From: Bryum argenteum
Lineage: Eukaryota; Streptophyta; Bryopsida; Bryales; Bryaceae
Length of the DNA: 64,000 nt
Direction: 5' to 3'
Assembly: GCA_037043015.1 (NCBI GenBank)
Contig: CM073327.1
Span: 974,727-1,038,726, forward strand
A model generated the notes under the pieces. That model made no database searches, was not told the DNA's origin, and saw only the letters and a program-made list of their open reading frames with translations. This document shows positions 1 through 11,504 of this stretch, in pieces (position 1 is the first letter of the stretch; each line of letters starts with the position of its first letter). A program made the position numbers and the translations under genes.

Positions 1-530
1 GTCCCGCCGCGTCGCGGAGTCCCGAGTCCCGCCGTGTCCCGAGTCCCGACTCCCGCTGTTTCCCGAGTCACGACTCCCGCTTTGTCCCGAATCGCGCTGT
101 GTCCCGAGTCCCGGCGCTCGTTCTGTCCCGAGTCCCGGCGCCCTCTGTGTCCCGACGCGCGCTGTGTCCCGAGTCCCGGCGCCCGCAGTGTCCCGAGTCC
201 GTTCTCCCACTGTGTCCCGAGTCCCGGCGCCCGCAGTGTCCCGAGTCCGTTCTCCCACTGTGTCCCGAGTCCCGGCACCCGCAGTGTCCCGAGTCCCGGC
301 GCCCGCTGTGTCCCGACGCGCGCTGTGTCCCGACGCGCGCTGTGTCCCGAGTCCCGGCGCCCGCAGTGTCCCGAGTCCGTTCTCCCACTGTCCCGAGTCC
401 CGGCACCCGCAGTGTCCCGAGTCCCGGCGCCCGCTGTGTCCCGACGCGCGCTGTGTCCCGAGTCCCCCGCCCGCTGTGTCCCGAGTCCCGGCCCGCGCGT
501 CCCGACTCCCGACTCCCGGTGACGTCAGCA
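1..530. repeat. GC-rich minisatellite (GTCCCGAGTCCC family)
   Basis: The window opens inside a tandem array built on the core GTCCCGAGTCCC. Longer units alternate: a 24-bp unit ending in GGCGCCCGCAGT, a 24-bp unit ending in GTTCTCCCACTGT, and a shorter unit containing GACGCGCGCTGT. Two of these together form a roughly 48-bp higher-order repeat. The array fades out after about 510, near GACTCCCGGTGACGTC. Its left end lies outside the window. The open frames across it, Ser/Arg/Val/Pro-rich on both strands, arise from the repeat and are not genes. Confidence 0.93.
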
Positions 531-996
531 TCGGATCCTTCCAGTCCCGATAATCTCCCGAACCGGTTTCACACGGTTTTTCGAAGTTTTTGTAAATATA
601 CACTCCCGATAATGGCTGGAACCGGTTTCAGTACGTGGACGTTCGCATTTTTCTCAAATATGCTTGAAACGACCCCTCTTAAAAGTCTCGCCTGGCATGC
701 ATCAACTCAGTATACGCAATCATCGACTGCCTGGAATCCCAATCTATTGAAAAATCAAGACTGCGTAGATAGTCTAACATGTCGTTTCGGAAGAGGTCTT
801 CAGTATGAACCTCTCGTGTAGCATTACATTTGAGAACTCTTAGTTGCAAAAAGAGAGAGATCTGTGACCACTGATTGAAAGGAAATAAAAAAAGAGAGTA
901 GGCACAGTTAGAGTGACACGGGATGAATTTTAGTTGTGCAGAGGCTCTAGAGTTGTTGGAGAAAAAATATATAAGATAGTATTGCACGGGATCTTC

Positions 997-1709
997 TCAT
1001 TGTTCTCGCTTCGATCTCCTACGGGCTGTAAGAGAATCCTCAATATTCTGCGCTCTACTAAGAAGCCTGGAAGCTTGCTCCTCGGATGACTTTTGGCTCT
1101 CACTTGCACCCTCCGCCTTATTCCTCACAATCAATGCTGCTAAAGGATGCAGACGCGAAACATGCTCTCTCTGCAACTCGGGGACTTCAATGAGTTCCTG
1201 CGCTATGCCAGGAGGCTGCAGCGATAAACTGTTGTCAGTAAAGTTCAACACATCCCACACCCACAGTACATTTGAGTTCTGGAAATACTTCAGAAGATAC
1301 TAGATGTACACTCGGACATTAATGAGAAGTTCTGACCACATATACTAAGAAGTAAGCAGCTTACCTCATAGCAAACACGAGCTTCTTCATATCTATGTTG
1401 CTGCAAGTATTTGCCAGCAAGATTGTGCAACGCAAAGCCGACACTGTCAGAAATACACCAATGCAGGTTCACCCGTGTGTCCGTCAACATCTCACCAGCC
1501 TTTCGCAACGCACACAAATTCCAACTGCCTGAAGAAACTACTGTAACAATAGGAACTGAAAACACCAATTAGGAAGCCACCAGCGTACCTTTCATGCACA
1601 GGACCCAAAACTTGCTCAAGCCTCTGAACGGACTCTATGGAGAGAGGCTCCGCCTTGGCATACTTTCTTCTCATGCGGTAAAGCTCAACCTGATGTACCA
1701 TTGAACGAT
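997..1709 (-). CDS. TPR protein, 3' exons (partial, possibly decayed)
   Basis: Three minus-strand exons can be joined by GT-AG rules: 1589-1709, 1365-1443 and 997-1228, the last ending in TGA at 997-999. The first two join in phase and give a TPR pair, KYAKAEPLSIESVQRLEQVL followed by VGFALHNLAGKYLQQHRYEE. This resembles the tandem TPR proteins of plants related to kinesin light chain; the closest I recall is Arabidopsis At2g31240. The last exon encodes a charged tail rich in Arg, Ser and Glu that ends in RRRSKREQ. The second and third exons do not share a phase, and the several hundred residues normally following these TPRs have no room in the 136 bp between them. So an exon is missing, or the gene has lost its middle. 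Function would be protein-protein scaffolding; no partner can be inferred. Confidence 0.45.
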
Positions 1710-4369
1710 CTAAATCAGAAGTTTACTCCAGCTACATGTACTTATGAAGGAGATAAGATTACAGAAGAATGCTACTAAGCAAGCTCGATCTATTATAGTC
1801 CATTCTGACTGAGCAAAATAAAACACACAAGTCGTTGCTATTGACCTTAATGTATCTTGCAAAATGTGCTCAACTGATCTCGTCTCCCATTCTGAACTAC
1901 TCATCTACACTTGGTCTTCAATGAACGAGTGACATAAGCAAAGAGCTGTATAACAACTGATCTTTTAAGTAATCCATTATAATTGAGAACTACACTCTGG
2001 ACTGCATTTGTGGGAATCGAATTTCGTTCTCAACAAATTTAGCTTTCAGAGAACCTCAGGAAGGCTCCACATATCACAGGTTTCTACTTATCAATTCAAT
2101 AGACCAGAAACTCAGCATAAATTTTAAAACTGCTCGATGAAAGAGAAACTGAAAATAGGCAATCATACAGTGCGCAATTCTAGCATACCTGTGATCAGAT
2201 AGACACAGAGCCTGCCAAGAGGTGACTGATTTGAGGTCGACACTTCAGCCACATTTGTTCCAATCCCTGCAAATTCGATTGTCCTTTCACACAATTAGAC
2301 CTTACCTGAAACCCTAACAAGTGAAATGCTAAGATCAGAATCCGTATTCTACGCATCGAAGTACTCAACATCCTAATTGAAACTGGCTATGGAGAAATCA
2401 AAAGAAAACATTGCACTTGTGGCAGAATTCGTCGATGATAGTGAAAATTCTGGAGCTCTCAAACAAGAGCTTAATTGAAGGACTGCACCTGGCTGAGGGT
2501 GCTGCGACGGAATTTCTCGGAAGCCTTGCAGTGCTGCAGCAAGGCGGAGTCCCTAAAGGCTTAACATGAGTGACAATCATCAGGCTTACATAGCGGAAAC
2601 TGGAAAGTTGTTAACAAATAATTCACATGAAGAGAGGCCTTCTGTTGAGCCTCTTATGCCCTAACTTCCGTTGAGTACCTACTCAATCCCTTTGTCCGAA
2701 AAGGTGCGTGTGGGGGTGGAGCTGTATGAAAGTGATCCTGCCAACAAATACAAATTCAAATACAATCGTATCAAGCAATTCTGCTCAAGCTCGAGCTACG
2801 GGCATCGCAGTAAAGAGACGCTGCACTTCCCTGAACTGCGAACCGAACACATAAGGAACCAGAGGCAAGATAAACAGCATCTGTATATCATCAAACAATT
2901 GACATGTCTTCATACAAACAAGAGCAATACTTTGGATCGACTCTACTTTGATATGCTGCTGATCACATACAATGATATGTTGGGTACTGGTTGAACTGTG
3001 TAGTACTGTGTCGGATAAACTCCATCCAGGAATTTGCAGCTGAAATCCCTGTGCAATCAAACAGCGACCACCATCAAATCTTGTTCACATCATGAAAATC
3101 AGGGAATGGATACCGTCATCCAGAACCAAATTTCCTTGTTACGCATAAGGATTCATGCAAACAGGAAAGAATATGGTTACCAGTCTGTGAAATTGGCGAT
3201 TCCATTATGCATCAGCCTGGTGAGGTTCGGCAGCGGCCCTACAAACTGGCTTCGCATGAAGTGCCTGAGGCAATCCCAAGCATCACAAAATGAGCAGAGA
3301 CCAAAACATACCATCAGCAAAACCGTCCATGAAATCAAGGAGGTGAGGTGCTCACGCAATTCGCAATTGTGGGAGTTCGAACAGCCAGTCGGGAATTGGC
3401 CCAGTAATGTAAAGGTGACCCATTCCGTTGTAAATCACATCCAAATCTCAGCATAGAATGAAACTCCTTCACGAATAAAAAGCTAAGATAAAGTTTCAGA
3501 AACTGGAAAGGGTATCGGATTATTACAAGAAGTAGACTTTGGTCAAAGCCTTCCGTTCAGTAGGCAAGAATCCTGAGAGTTCATTCTCCCACAGCTGCCT
3601 GCACATTACATCCTTCTCTTGTCATTACAGATTACGGAACATCACACATTCAACAATAGAAAACACGGTATGATTAATGACACGTACAGAGTTTCGTAGA
3701 TTAATGGTAGTGTTACATGGACTTGCCATCACATGACATACACGGTTCTTGAAAAATCAAGTTCTTGATATATTGCGGTTTAGGGTTTTGCGGTTGCAGA
3801 TATAAGAGCAGATTTTCTTCATAGCACCTACAGTGAACTTCCAATTGAGATACTTAGAAGTGATGCTCGGCTCATAGAAGTGAGGACTATTTGTTCCATG
3901 AACGCGTCCAACTGGACACCTAGAGCATATCGGCTGAGAGATCCTAACGCTGCAAATGCTGCTCCCCTTGTATTCTCTTTTTGGCGGCCCTGTTATGGTA
4001 ATGAGAAGATTAACTAGAAGTAGACAAAGACCCAATGCATCATGATGGTATCAAGGTTTAGAAGATAATTCCTCCAAGTTCAGTTCATTTCAAGATTAGA
4101 AGAAAGTAGCTATTCTATAGTTAAGATTCAATTATGGTACAAAAGGACGCAAGCAGAAATGAAACTTCAGAATGAGACAGATTGCTAGTGATAACCATGT
4201 CTTCATACAGAAAAAGGGATTTCGAATAGAACTGGTGCCAACTAAACAAGAGGGAACGAACAGCCCAGGAAATCACGACATAAGAGACATCTCTTCCGAG
4301 TACTCATATTGCAATGTAATAGTGACAGGAGATGATTGGGGCAAAGTTTTTACTTGCCTGAAGAGATCT

Positions 4370-4930
4370 TAGTCTGACACACAAGTTCAGCAGCAATGGA
4401 GCCACTATCTCCTCGGGTACTACCTCAGCTTTAAAATCTAGAACCTGGTCATGAGAGTAACAGTGAGATTTCGCTTCTTAGCTTAGTAAAAATGCATCAA
4501 CGCCGCTTCTTTTGAAACTACTATAACTGAGATGATCTAATGTAGTTGTCAAGTCAGCAGGAAATTTGTCGATTGCCACATCTCCAAGAAGAAAAGTCTC
4601 AAGTATGATCTAATGTAGTTGTCAAGTCAGCAGGAAATTTGTCGATTGCCACATCTCCAAGAAGAAAAGTCTCAAGTATGGAAGCTTTAGCTGAAACTGA
4701 ACATATTTCGTAGCAGGAAACTGAACATATTTTTACAATAAACACAGTAAGACGTTTCTCTAACCCTCTTCAAAATTCATGTCCTCTAAGCAAAATTTAA
4801 CGAGGTTCGGTATAGTGAATCTTACTTTCCCGAGTCCTTCAAGTGCCACTTCTTCCTCCATGTCTTCGATCAAGGCGACTATCACACTAAGTATTTGCGA
4901 TGCATACTTGGCCACTTCTGTTTCCGGTAG
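4370..4930 (-). pseudogene. Coding-like exon fragments, possibly the 5' part of the TPR gene
   Basis: A clean minus-strand exon lies at 4826-4930. It has a pyrimidine-rich acceptor ending in TTGCAG and a GTAAGA donor. It encodes 35 helical residues beginning LPETEVAKYASQILSVIVAL. Downstream, on the same strand, 4532-4700 encodes ILETFLLGDVAIDKFPADL, and about 4375-4450 encodes DFKAEVVPEEIVAPLLLNLC. A perfect 73-bp tandem duplication (4532-4604 and 4605-4677) falls inside the second block. Since 73 is not a multiple of three, it breaks the frame. I recognise no family with confidence; the helical texture fits an N-terminal extension of the TPR gene or a separate ARM-like gene. Confidence 0.3.
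4532..4677. repeat. 73-bp perfect direct tandem duplication
   Basis: The segment starting ATGATCTAATGTAGTTGTC at 4532 is repeated without a break from 4605. I see no mismatch between the copies, so the event is recent. It lies in a coding-like block on the minus strand and shifts its frame. Confidence 0.95.
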
Positions 4931-6090
4931 CTGCAAAACAAGAAACATAAACAAATTATAATACTGATGTAAGAAGGTAAAACAAGAATTGTTATTCAAA
5001 TCCATGAAGAACACTTCAAACAATCGATTATCAAGAACCCACATTCTATTGGTGCAGTCGCCCATATACACTTCATGATGATGACGATCACCACTCCATG
5101 CTAAGAACATCAAATCTTGCAGTATCACAAATACTAAGACTTCGTCATACCAACCTCAAAGCAACAGTGAGAAGGTACAAGAATGACAACGGCTGAGAAA
5201 TCGCACTTGCACAAAAAGATAGAGACAATAATTTTGAACCAAGAATCTGTTCAAGCTTTGTATTGCATGCATTCACAACTTTCTCTCATCCCAGGGCCTG
5301 AACTTCTAATCTTGGCAGCCAGCACATGCACAAGCAAGGCAATTGACAACAAAAGTCTTACAACAGAGGTGAATTGGGACAGACAATACAGACAATACTT
5401 TCAATGCCACAAACAATACAAGATCATGTCACTGATACAGCCACTCTGTACAAGGAAATTACCATACCGCGCACAAATTCACACTGCGCACAAATTTCAT
5501 CTCCAGCTTTAACATGCAAAATGTTCAGCTTATTTCAAATTGAAAAGCCGTTTCCTCTCATCCAACTAATTTCATACAAACATCAACACAGCAACTGACA
5601 AATATTTCCATACCTGTCCAACTTCAAATCTTAACTCCGTCAGTGCTCACATTCTCAGGGCTAAAAAATTTCCGTCGAGGTCAATTCGGCGCAGCATTCG
5701 CTCTAGAAAGCAAACACAGACATTATAGTGATATTCATTGTGATGTCTCGTACCTATCATTGTGAAAATAGAAAAGTTTGTGGCTTCTGAAATGCCTCAA
5801 GTTTACACTGACATTCTTTTGGATCCATCCGCTCCCACCTAGACCATCGAGCTCCTTAACGCTTCCTAAAGCTTAAGAGTGCCCACAAACCCTAAAGCTT
5901 CAAGTCCCCGACTCTGATATAGGCATCAATCTACTAGGAATTGCACAACGAATGCAGAATTGACAGTCAAGGAAAGATATTGTAGGCGACCTGAAACTAA
6001 TGAACGAGAACCGGTAAGCATGCACCGACAGACTGCACAGACAAAAAGCACCGACAGACTGCACCGACCGACAGAAAGCACCGTCGATGC
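4931..6090. other. Stretch with no gene assigned
   Basis: No convincing exon chain was found. A possible minus-strand donor (CAG before GTATGG, near 5615) suggests a 5' exon of the upstream TPR or ARM-like gene, but no start codon with an open frame leads to it. Confidence 0.4.
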
Positions 6091-6099
6091 CGGTAAGAT

Positions 6100-6660
6100 T
6101 CCTCTACTCAGTTATTTTCTCTTCTCCCCTTATTTTTCCTTATCATCCGTCTCTATCCTTCTCTTTCCATGCCTTCCCTTCTCTTTCCGCATCTTTCCGA
6201 AACTGTCTTCATCTTTATCCGTACATTCCTTTATGTTTCAGTGTCTTTTCTTATCTTTTCATATCATTCTTTCCTCCTTTTCGTTATCTTTTCATTTTTC
6301 GTTACCTTTTCATTTTTTCGTTACCTTTTCATTTTTTCGTTACCTTTTCATTTTTTCGTTATCTTTTCATTTTTTCGTTACCTTTTCATTCTTTCCTTAT
6401 CTTTTCATTTTTTCCTTATCTTTCCTTTTCTGTCCTCCTCCTTCCAGTTCTATCCGTCTCTTTCCATTCCAGTCCTTCTGTTTCCTGCTTCCATATTCTT
6501 GTTTTCTGTTTCCATATCTTTCCTTCTCTTTAAATTCCTTAGCTTCTATTTCCATTCCAGTACTTCTGTTTCCATATCTTTCCTTCTCTTTAAATTCCTT
6601 ACCTTCTATTTCCATTCCAGTACTTCTGTTTCCTGTTCTGTTTTCAAAATTTCAAATGTA
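6100..6660. repeat. Pyrimidine-rich tandem repeats
   Basis: On the plus strand this is almost pure C and T. At about 6279-6424 there are seven or eight copies of a 19-20-bp unit of the form TTTTCATTTTTTCGTTACC. At 6506-6625 there are two copies of a 60-bp unit starting CTGTTTCCATATCTTTCC. The Phe/Ser/Leu-rich open frames here follow from the composition and are not genes. Confidence 0.92.
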
Positions 6661-6859
6661 AGAATCATGAAAATAAACTTTACTAAGATTCAGAAACTCA
6701 TGAAGGTAATTAATAACCCATTCAGGTTTTTTCCTCTACCAATTATGACTACTTTTATGAGTGTATTACCATAATGTTGCTTTTATACCTTATTTTAGAA
6801 CATAATCGTATGAAAATTGAAATCCAGATTGTCTCTATCTACATCACATCAACTATATG

Positions 6860-6895
<36 letters not shown>
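6860..6895. repeat. Uninterrupted run of 36 A
   Basis: A pure A tract lies in AT-rich DNA. It could be the tail of a retroposed sequence, but neither target-site duplications nor a recognisable body was found beside it. Confidence 0.9.
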
Positions 6896-6897
<2 letters not shown>

Positions 6898-9300
6898 TTG
6901 CACAAAGTGAACTATGTCTTCTAAACCTCACATTTGGAAGGTCCATACGTTACAACTTGTCATTTTTCAAAGATCACTTTACACCAAATAGGTGTAAGCT
7001 CAAACAACTTGTGAACCTAGAAAACGACTGAACTATGAAAGAGGCCATGAATAATCTAACTAGAATATCATTAGTTTCTCAATATAGTAAGTTTTACAAC
7101 ACTAGAAATACCTTGTCATGTTTGTGTTCAAAGGCTTGGTGGGAACAATTTATGATTCCAAATGTGGTTCTATAAATTGAATGTGGTTCTCAACTTACTT
7201 GAGTTAAAAGAATTGATTAAGTTAATTGGGTTAATCTTAATTGCCACCATTGCCACCGATGAAACTCCATAGAGTACGCATGATCATATGCCTTAAATAG
7301 GAGAGCGAATTCAATTGAGCAATATTTCCATCTATAAATTCCATTTATTGGTTTTTTTCTATTTTTTTCTTTCAAAATTTGTTAAAAAATGAGATTTTCG
7401 AATTTCTAAAACATACCTCGCTTGAAATTCAAAACTCATAAAAGTATCTATTCACCATTCACTTTTATTTATGTCACCATACTTCAAATACAATAAACGT
7501 GATGTATCGGCTTTTCCAAATTGCTATTTATATACTTTTTTATTGAAGAAATGTATGAAGGTTCAAGAACTGGAATGACTTTCTAAAATTTTGCATGGCC
7601 ATTTTCAATTTTATAATTATAAATGGAAAGAAAAAATATGAGGAAAATGTTTAGAACAACAATCATCAAGTCCCTTTTGCACAAAGTAAACTAATTCTTC
7701 CAAATAATTTTAGAATTTTTTTGCAATAACTTTAAATATCATGAACTCACAAATGGTAGAGATTCAAATATTGAATTTGACATAAAGTTTCTAATAGTAG
7801 TGTTCTTTGAGATGTTTTTGTTGAAAGTCCCAAAAAATGGTATAGTTTCAAGTTTACCTCAAACTTTATAAGCTTGTCAAAAATTGCAAATTTTAAGTTT
7901 GGAGATGTTTGAAGTTTGCAAAACTCTTGGTAATAAGCTTAGTTCATTCTGAGGTGTTTGCAAACATAGTACTACAACTTAGTGTGACGGGTTTAGATTT
8001 AGACTCTTTTTCCTTTGTAAATTTCACTTTTCTTGATTTCTTTGGGTGTCCTATTATATTGAAACTTCTCCTAACTTCATGCTATATTTATCAATAGTTA
8101 CGATTTTTGCACTTGGTGGCTCCTTTTATGAAAATTTCACCTCCAAACTCTATGAACGTGTAGTGTTCACACTATTCCAGCCTCCGTTTTTGTGCATTTT
8201 TGATATGGGCCTAAAAGTTTGCAGACATGTACTTCACCACCCTATTTAAAGTAACTTATTGTTGGATTGCCAACTAACTTCTTCCATAAGTAGTTGCATG
8301 TAGTTGAAAAAAACCACTTTCTTGACCATTTTCTCAAGATTTTACCCAATGAACATTTAGGGGTTAAGTTTTAATCACATAATCTAGAATAATTCTTTTA
8401 CAAGATTGTATAATTGAGATCTGAATATCTCACATTTAATCTCCACCTTAAACTTAGAAAATTACATTCAAATTCAGGTTTGCACCTTAACTTGTTTCCA
8501 ACCTTGTTACGATTATTTCGCAGATACAATACTAGAATAGTATATGAATCACAACATCAAAAGCCAATTTATGTTTGCTGCTAAAGTATGTCAAAATTTA
8601 TGTACCAATGTTGACTAGAACAACATCAATGCAATACAGTAATGGTTGAGTACCAAATACGATAGTAGCGTTCTCATGAGTAGGATTAGTAGCGTGCAAA
8701 TCATATCTTCTAGCTTTTCCAATATTGTTTGGAACACACAATCATTAGGTTCTAGAAACTATGTAGTAAATGTAGTGGAAATTTCATATAGGAAACACTT
8801 CTATAAGATATCTCCAAATAAGGGAACAATTGCAGATTGTTTGCAAAATGAGGAATAAAATTATTCCTTTATTTTGTTTTCCCATCACTTGTAAACATAT
8901 TGAAGCTAATATGAGGAAGATTGGCATCTCTCCATATTAAAACTAACATGTAGCTTCTTCTTTTAATTTTTAAAGTGACAATTGAACACTTTTCTTTTCC
9001 CTCTTTGGAAATACTTTAGGGTTGTTCACCTATCTGAGAATCTTTTACAAAAGTGTTCCCCTAGATGAAAATTCCCCACTAAAGTAACAACAAAACTAAA
9101 AGACTAAAAGACTGGGAACTTCGACTAAAACTGCGAACTTCGAGTCTGGATTGGCCTCGTTCTTCTTGTGCACTGCATGGCGTTCTCACTCCAGCTTTGA
9201 GTATGACATTGAACACTTGTGAGGCAGATTTTGTGAAGCAATTCCAGTTTCTGGATGTTTTTTTCCAAAAGAGTTATCAATTTTGGTCCTCTCTCATCTC
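6896..9300. other. AT-rich DNA with no gene, repeat-derived
   Basis: No open frame of credible content is seen. The motif TTGCACAAAGT, followed by a related AACT..TTC..AAA stretch, occurs just after the A tract (about 6898) and again near 7677, suggesting an old repeat. The segments at about 8696-8780 and 9112-9195 have relatives inside a SEC8 intron at 22029-22195. Confidence 0.6.
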
Positions 9301-9322
9301 ATGTCTTAGCATGATACTGATC

Positions 9323-9960
9323 TTATGTCGCTTGGTGTTGGGAAGCCAATCTCTGAGGATCCATTTGGAAGGAAGGGTCTTTCAGAGAAGGTGGAATTGG
9401 TCTGTGAATGAGATGAGTCGAGGGAACAATACTGAGCTTAACTTTCGGACAAGGACGTCGAGGGAACACTACTGCTCGATCCGACAGTGCCAACAAGCTC
9501 CGGCATCGTCCGCCATTAAGCTTGAACAAGGATGTCAAGGGAATCCTGCTGCTCAATGCTCTTAAATTACTACATCCTTCAAGGTTGACAATGGAAAGTG
9601 CCGGGAACATCTCCAAATCCGGCAGTGATTCCAGGCTCTTGCATTCCCGAACGACAAGCTCAGACAAGTATGTCAAGGGGACACTGGAGCTCAGTACACG
9701 TACTGAACATCCGAGGAGTCTGAGGCTGCATAGTGCCGGGAAAATCCCCAAATCTGGCAATGCTTCTAAGCTCCAGCAATGTAAAATATCAAGCTCAGTC
9801 AAGCATTTTAGGGGAACACTGCTGCTCAATGCACCTTATCCCCCACATCCCCCTAGGTGAAGGTCGGATAGCTCCGGAAACATCTCCAACTCAAGGATCA
9901 ATTCCGCGCCCAAGGTCTTTAAACCGTGACCCATACCTCTCTGGATAATGAAATAAGTAT
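9323..9960 (-). pseudogene. LRR gene remnant (plant resistance type)
   Basis: The minus strand encodes a run of leucine-rich repeats with alternating units such as CKSLESLPDLEMFPAL and LSSSVPLTYLSEL. The period is about 47 residues, i.e. two LRRs, with the Cys-x-Ser-Leu and Gly-Cys-Ser signatures of TIR-NBS-LRR and related plant immune receptors. Upstream, at 9840-9950, the same pattern continues (ELEMFPELSDLHLGGC) but is cut by a stop before the next repeat. Downstream, the repeats go on in a shifted frame near 9420-9480. No NB-ARC or TIR domain is present. I read it as a broken fragment of an LRR gene. The LRR class is sure; the exact receptor class is inferred. Confidence 0.75.
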
Positions 9961-10182
9961 TGTTTCCGGAGATTTATGCGGCTGCTTTCCGTAAGATGTT
10001 CGTGCAGATGACCCTAAACCCTTACGTTACACTCTACGTTCAAAAAAGCAGAACCTTCGAAACCTGTGATGATGTGATGATGAAACCTGTGAAACGATAC
10101 AAATGCAACCAACTCTAGACCTGAGGTGGACCACAATGAACACAATATTGCTACATGCCATATACATGCCATCCTGGACCCA

Positions 10183-10763
10183 GATGCTGCGGTATTGCAA
10201 GAATCGCATGGTAATTACAAAGTGACAAAAGTGCCGACATTTGTAGGGTGTGGTTGAGGAACCTGTGCAACTTTATCACTTTGCTCGAGCAGGGTGATCG
10301 CATGGCGCAAAGTTATCGAGCGACATTATTGCTGATGCAACTGCTCAGGCCGAGCCCCTAGTAACCGTCGAGCCTCTCCAAGGTCGTCCTTCAATCCATT
10401 CATACTTCTAGCGGATTCACTAAAAAGCCGTAGAATCTACCATGTACACCACAACATCAACGCTTTTAAAGTTCAGAACTAACAATTCCAACCTCACTAC
10501 GATATCAGCTGTGGCTCTACATAAGCTGATGAAAACCTACAATGTGCTTTCTTAAATTTACCTGCGAGTAGTTGTGTATGGCTTTGTTGAAGCCGTTGTG
10601 GTAGATGCGGACAACGTCATCCACAAGTTTCTCAATTGCATCTCTTCGCTCACGTAATTTCTCCAAGGCGGGCTGTGGGTTGCGAGAGGTCAGAACTCCA
10701 ACTACATGCGGCAAAGAATCAAACCGAGGCTGCTTCTACGCAACATCAATACTTTGAAGCTCC
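10183..10763 (-). pseudogene. Segmental pseudogene copy of two SEC8 exons
   Basis: This 581-bp block is a diverged direct copy of 25930-26511 in the SEC8 gene. It covers exons 3 and 2 and the intron between them. The copy of exon 3 is 10263-10436, the same 174 nt as the parent. The copy of exon 2 is 10562-10763, cut short at its 5' end. Each holds an in-frame stop where the parent has Trp: TAA at 10326-10328 and TAG at 10736-10738. Because the intron is kept, it arose by DNA duplication and not through mRNA. The frame PHVVGVLTSRNP is still readable. Confidence 0.93.
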
Positions 10764-11504
10764 AAGTTTAAGGCAATTTTTCTCACGCTATGTTCTAGCG
10801 GTATGGATTAGATTGTGTACGAGTGCACCTCATCTTGCTCTTGTGAGATGTCCTCATCAGTACTCACATCAATCTAAGCGTGCACAATCTGAGTACCCTA
10901 ATCGAGGGAATTTTAGGGCTACGATGCAATTCCATTCAAAGAGTAACGATTTACCGGTACTCATTGCAGGCATTCAAGCGAAGGAGGGATGGATGAGATG
11001 GATGGAGGGCAGCCTTCATGCTGGTTCTGCGGCAGGACATGTCATCCTCTCTGTTGGGACGCTGTGCGACAGACCCGTTAGAAGTGGTGGCGTTTGGACA
11101 TAATGACTGTGGTTGCCGCCGCCACCGGAGCTTCGGCAAATCATCATCGCAGTGCTTGTCCCCTCGCTACTTCCTCGACTTGTGTCGCTGCTTTTCGGTT
11201 CATTTTCACGTATACCCTTGGTTAGTTTCTGCAAGGCGTTGCTCTTCGTCTTGAACTAGTTTCTTGTAGTCAAGTCTGGGCGGCATCAGCAGAATCTGCA
11301 ACCCTACTCTGTAAGCCTCAGGTATTCCCGGTTCTAATTCCATTCTCTGCTGGCTGATCATGTCGAACAAAGGCTGTTTGTGTCTCGAGTAATTTTTAAG
11401 AGCTTGGTAGCTTATGAGGCACCAAATCCCGTCACTAACGACTTGGGCGAGTTCTTGCAACGGAAACGGGAGAGTGGTTGTTGGTGAGCAGAGATAATTC
11501 TGCG
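10764..11504. other. Upstream region of the SUMO protease gene
   Basis: This spans from the SEC8 pseudogene to the protease start codon and probably holds the promoter and 5' UTR. Open frames occur on both strands, among them a minus-strand frame covering 11227-11379 (ending at 11206) with EPGIPEAYRVGLQILL and PPRLDYKKLVQDEEQRLAE, which looks protein-like. I cannot name it or find supporting splice sites. It could be a small divergent gene. Confidence 0.35.

Noticed and set aside
34..821. Long Ser/Arg/Val/Pro-rich open frames on both strands
   Set aside because: They are translations of the GTCCCGAGTCCC tandem array and simply run on into unique DNA.
2392..2570. Plus-strand coding-like run (ENIALVAEFVDDSENSG, then EGLHLAEGAATEFLGSLAVL)
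   Set aside because: The two halves lie in different frames, no splice sites or homologue were recognised, and it is on the strand opposite the TPR pieces. It may be an old gene scrap, but the support is too thin to annotate.
2671..3456. Overlapping frames of 107 and 140 aa on plus and 91 and 60 aa on minus
   Set aside because: There is no recognisable domain, no exon structure and disagreement between strands.
5960..6774. Frames of 148-233 aa rich in Phe, Ser and Leu
   Set aside because: They are produced by the C/T-rich tandem repeats.
6860..6895. A tract as a retroposon tail
   Set aside because: No target-site duplication and no recognisable transcript-derived body upstream could be found.
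10636..11103. 155-aa plus-strand frame before the SUMO protease
   Set aside because: It starts inside the SEC8 pseudogene copy on the opposite strand, so it is a shadow there, and the rest has no known domain.
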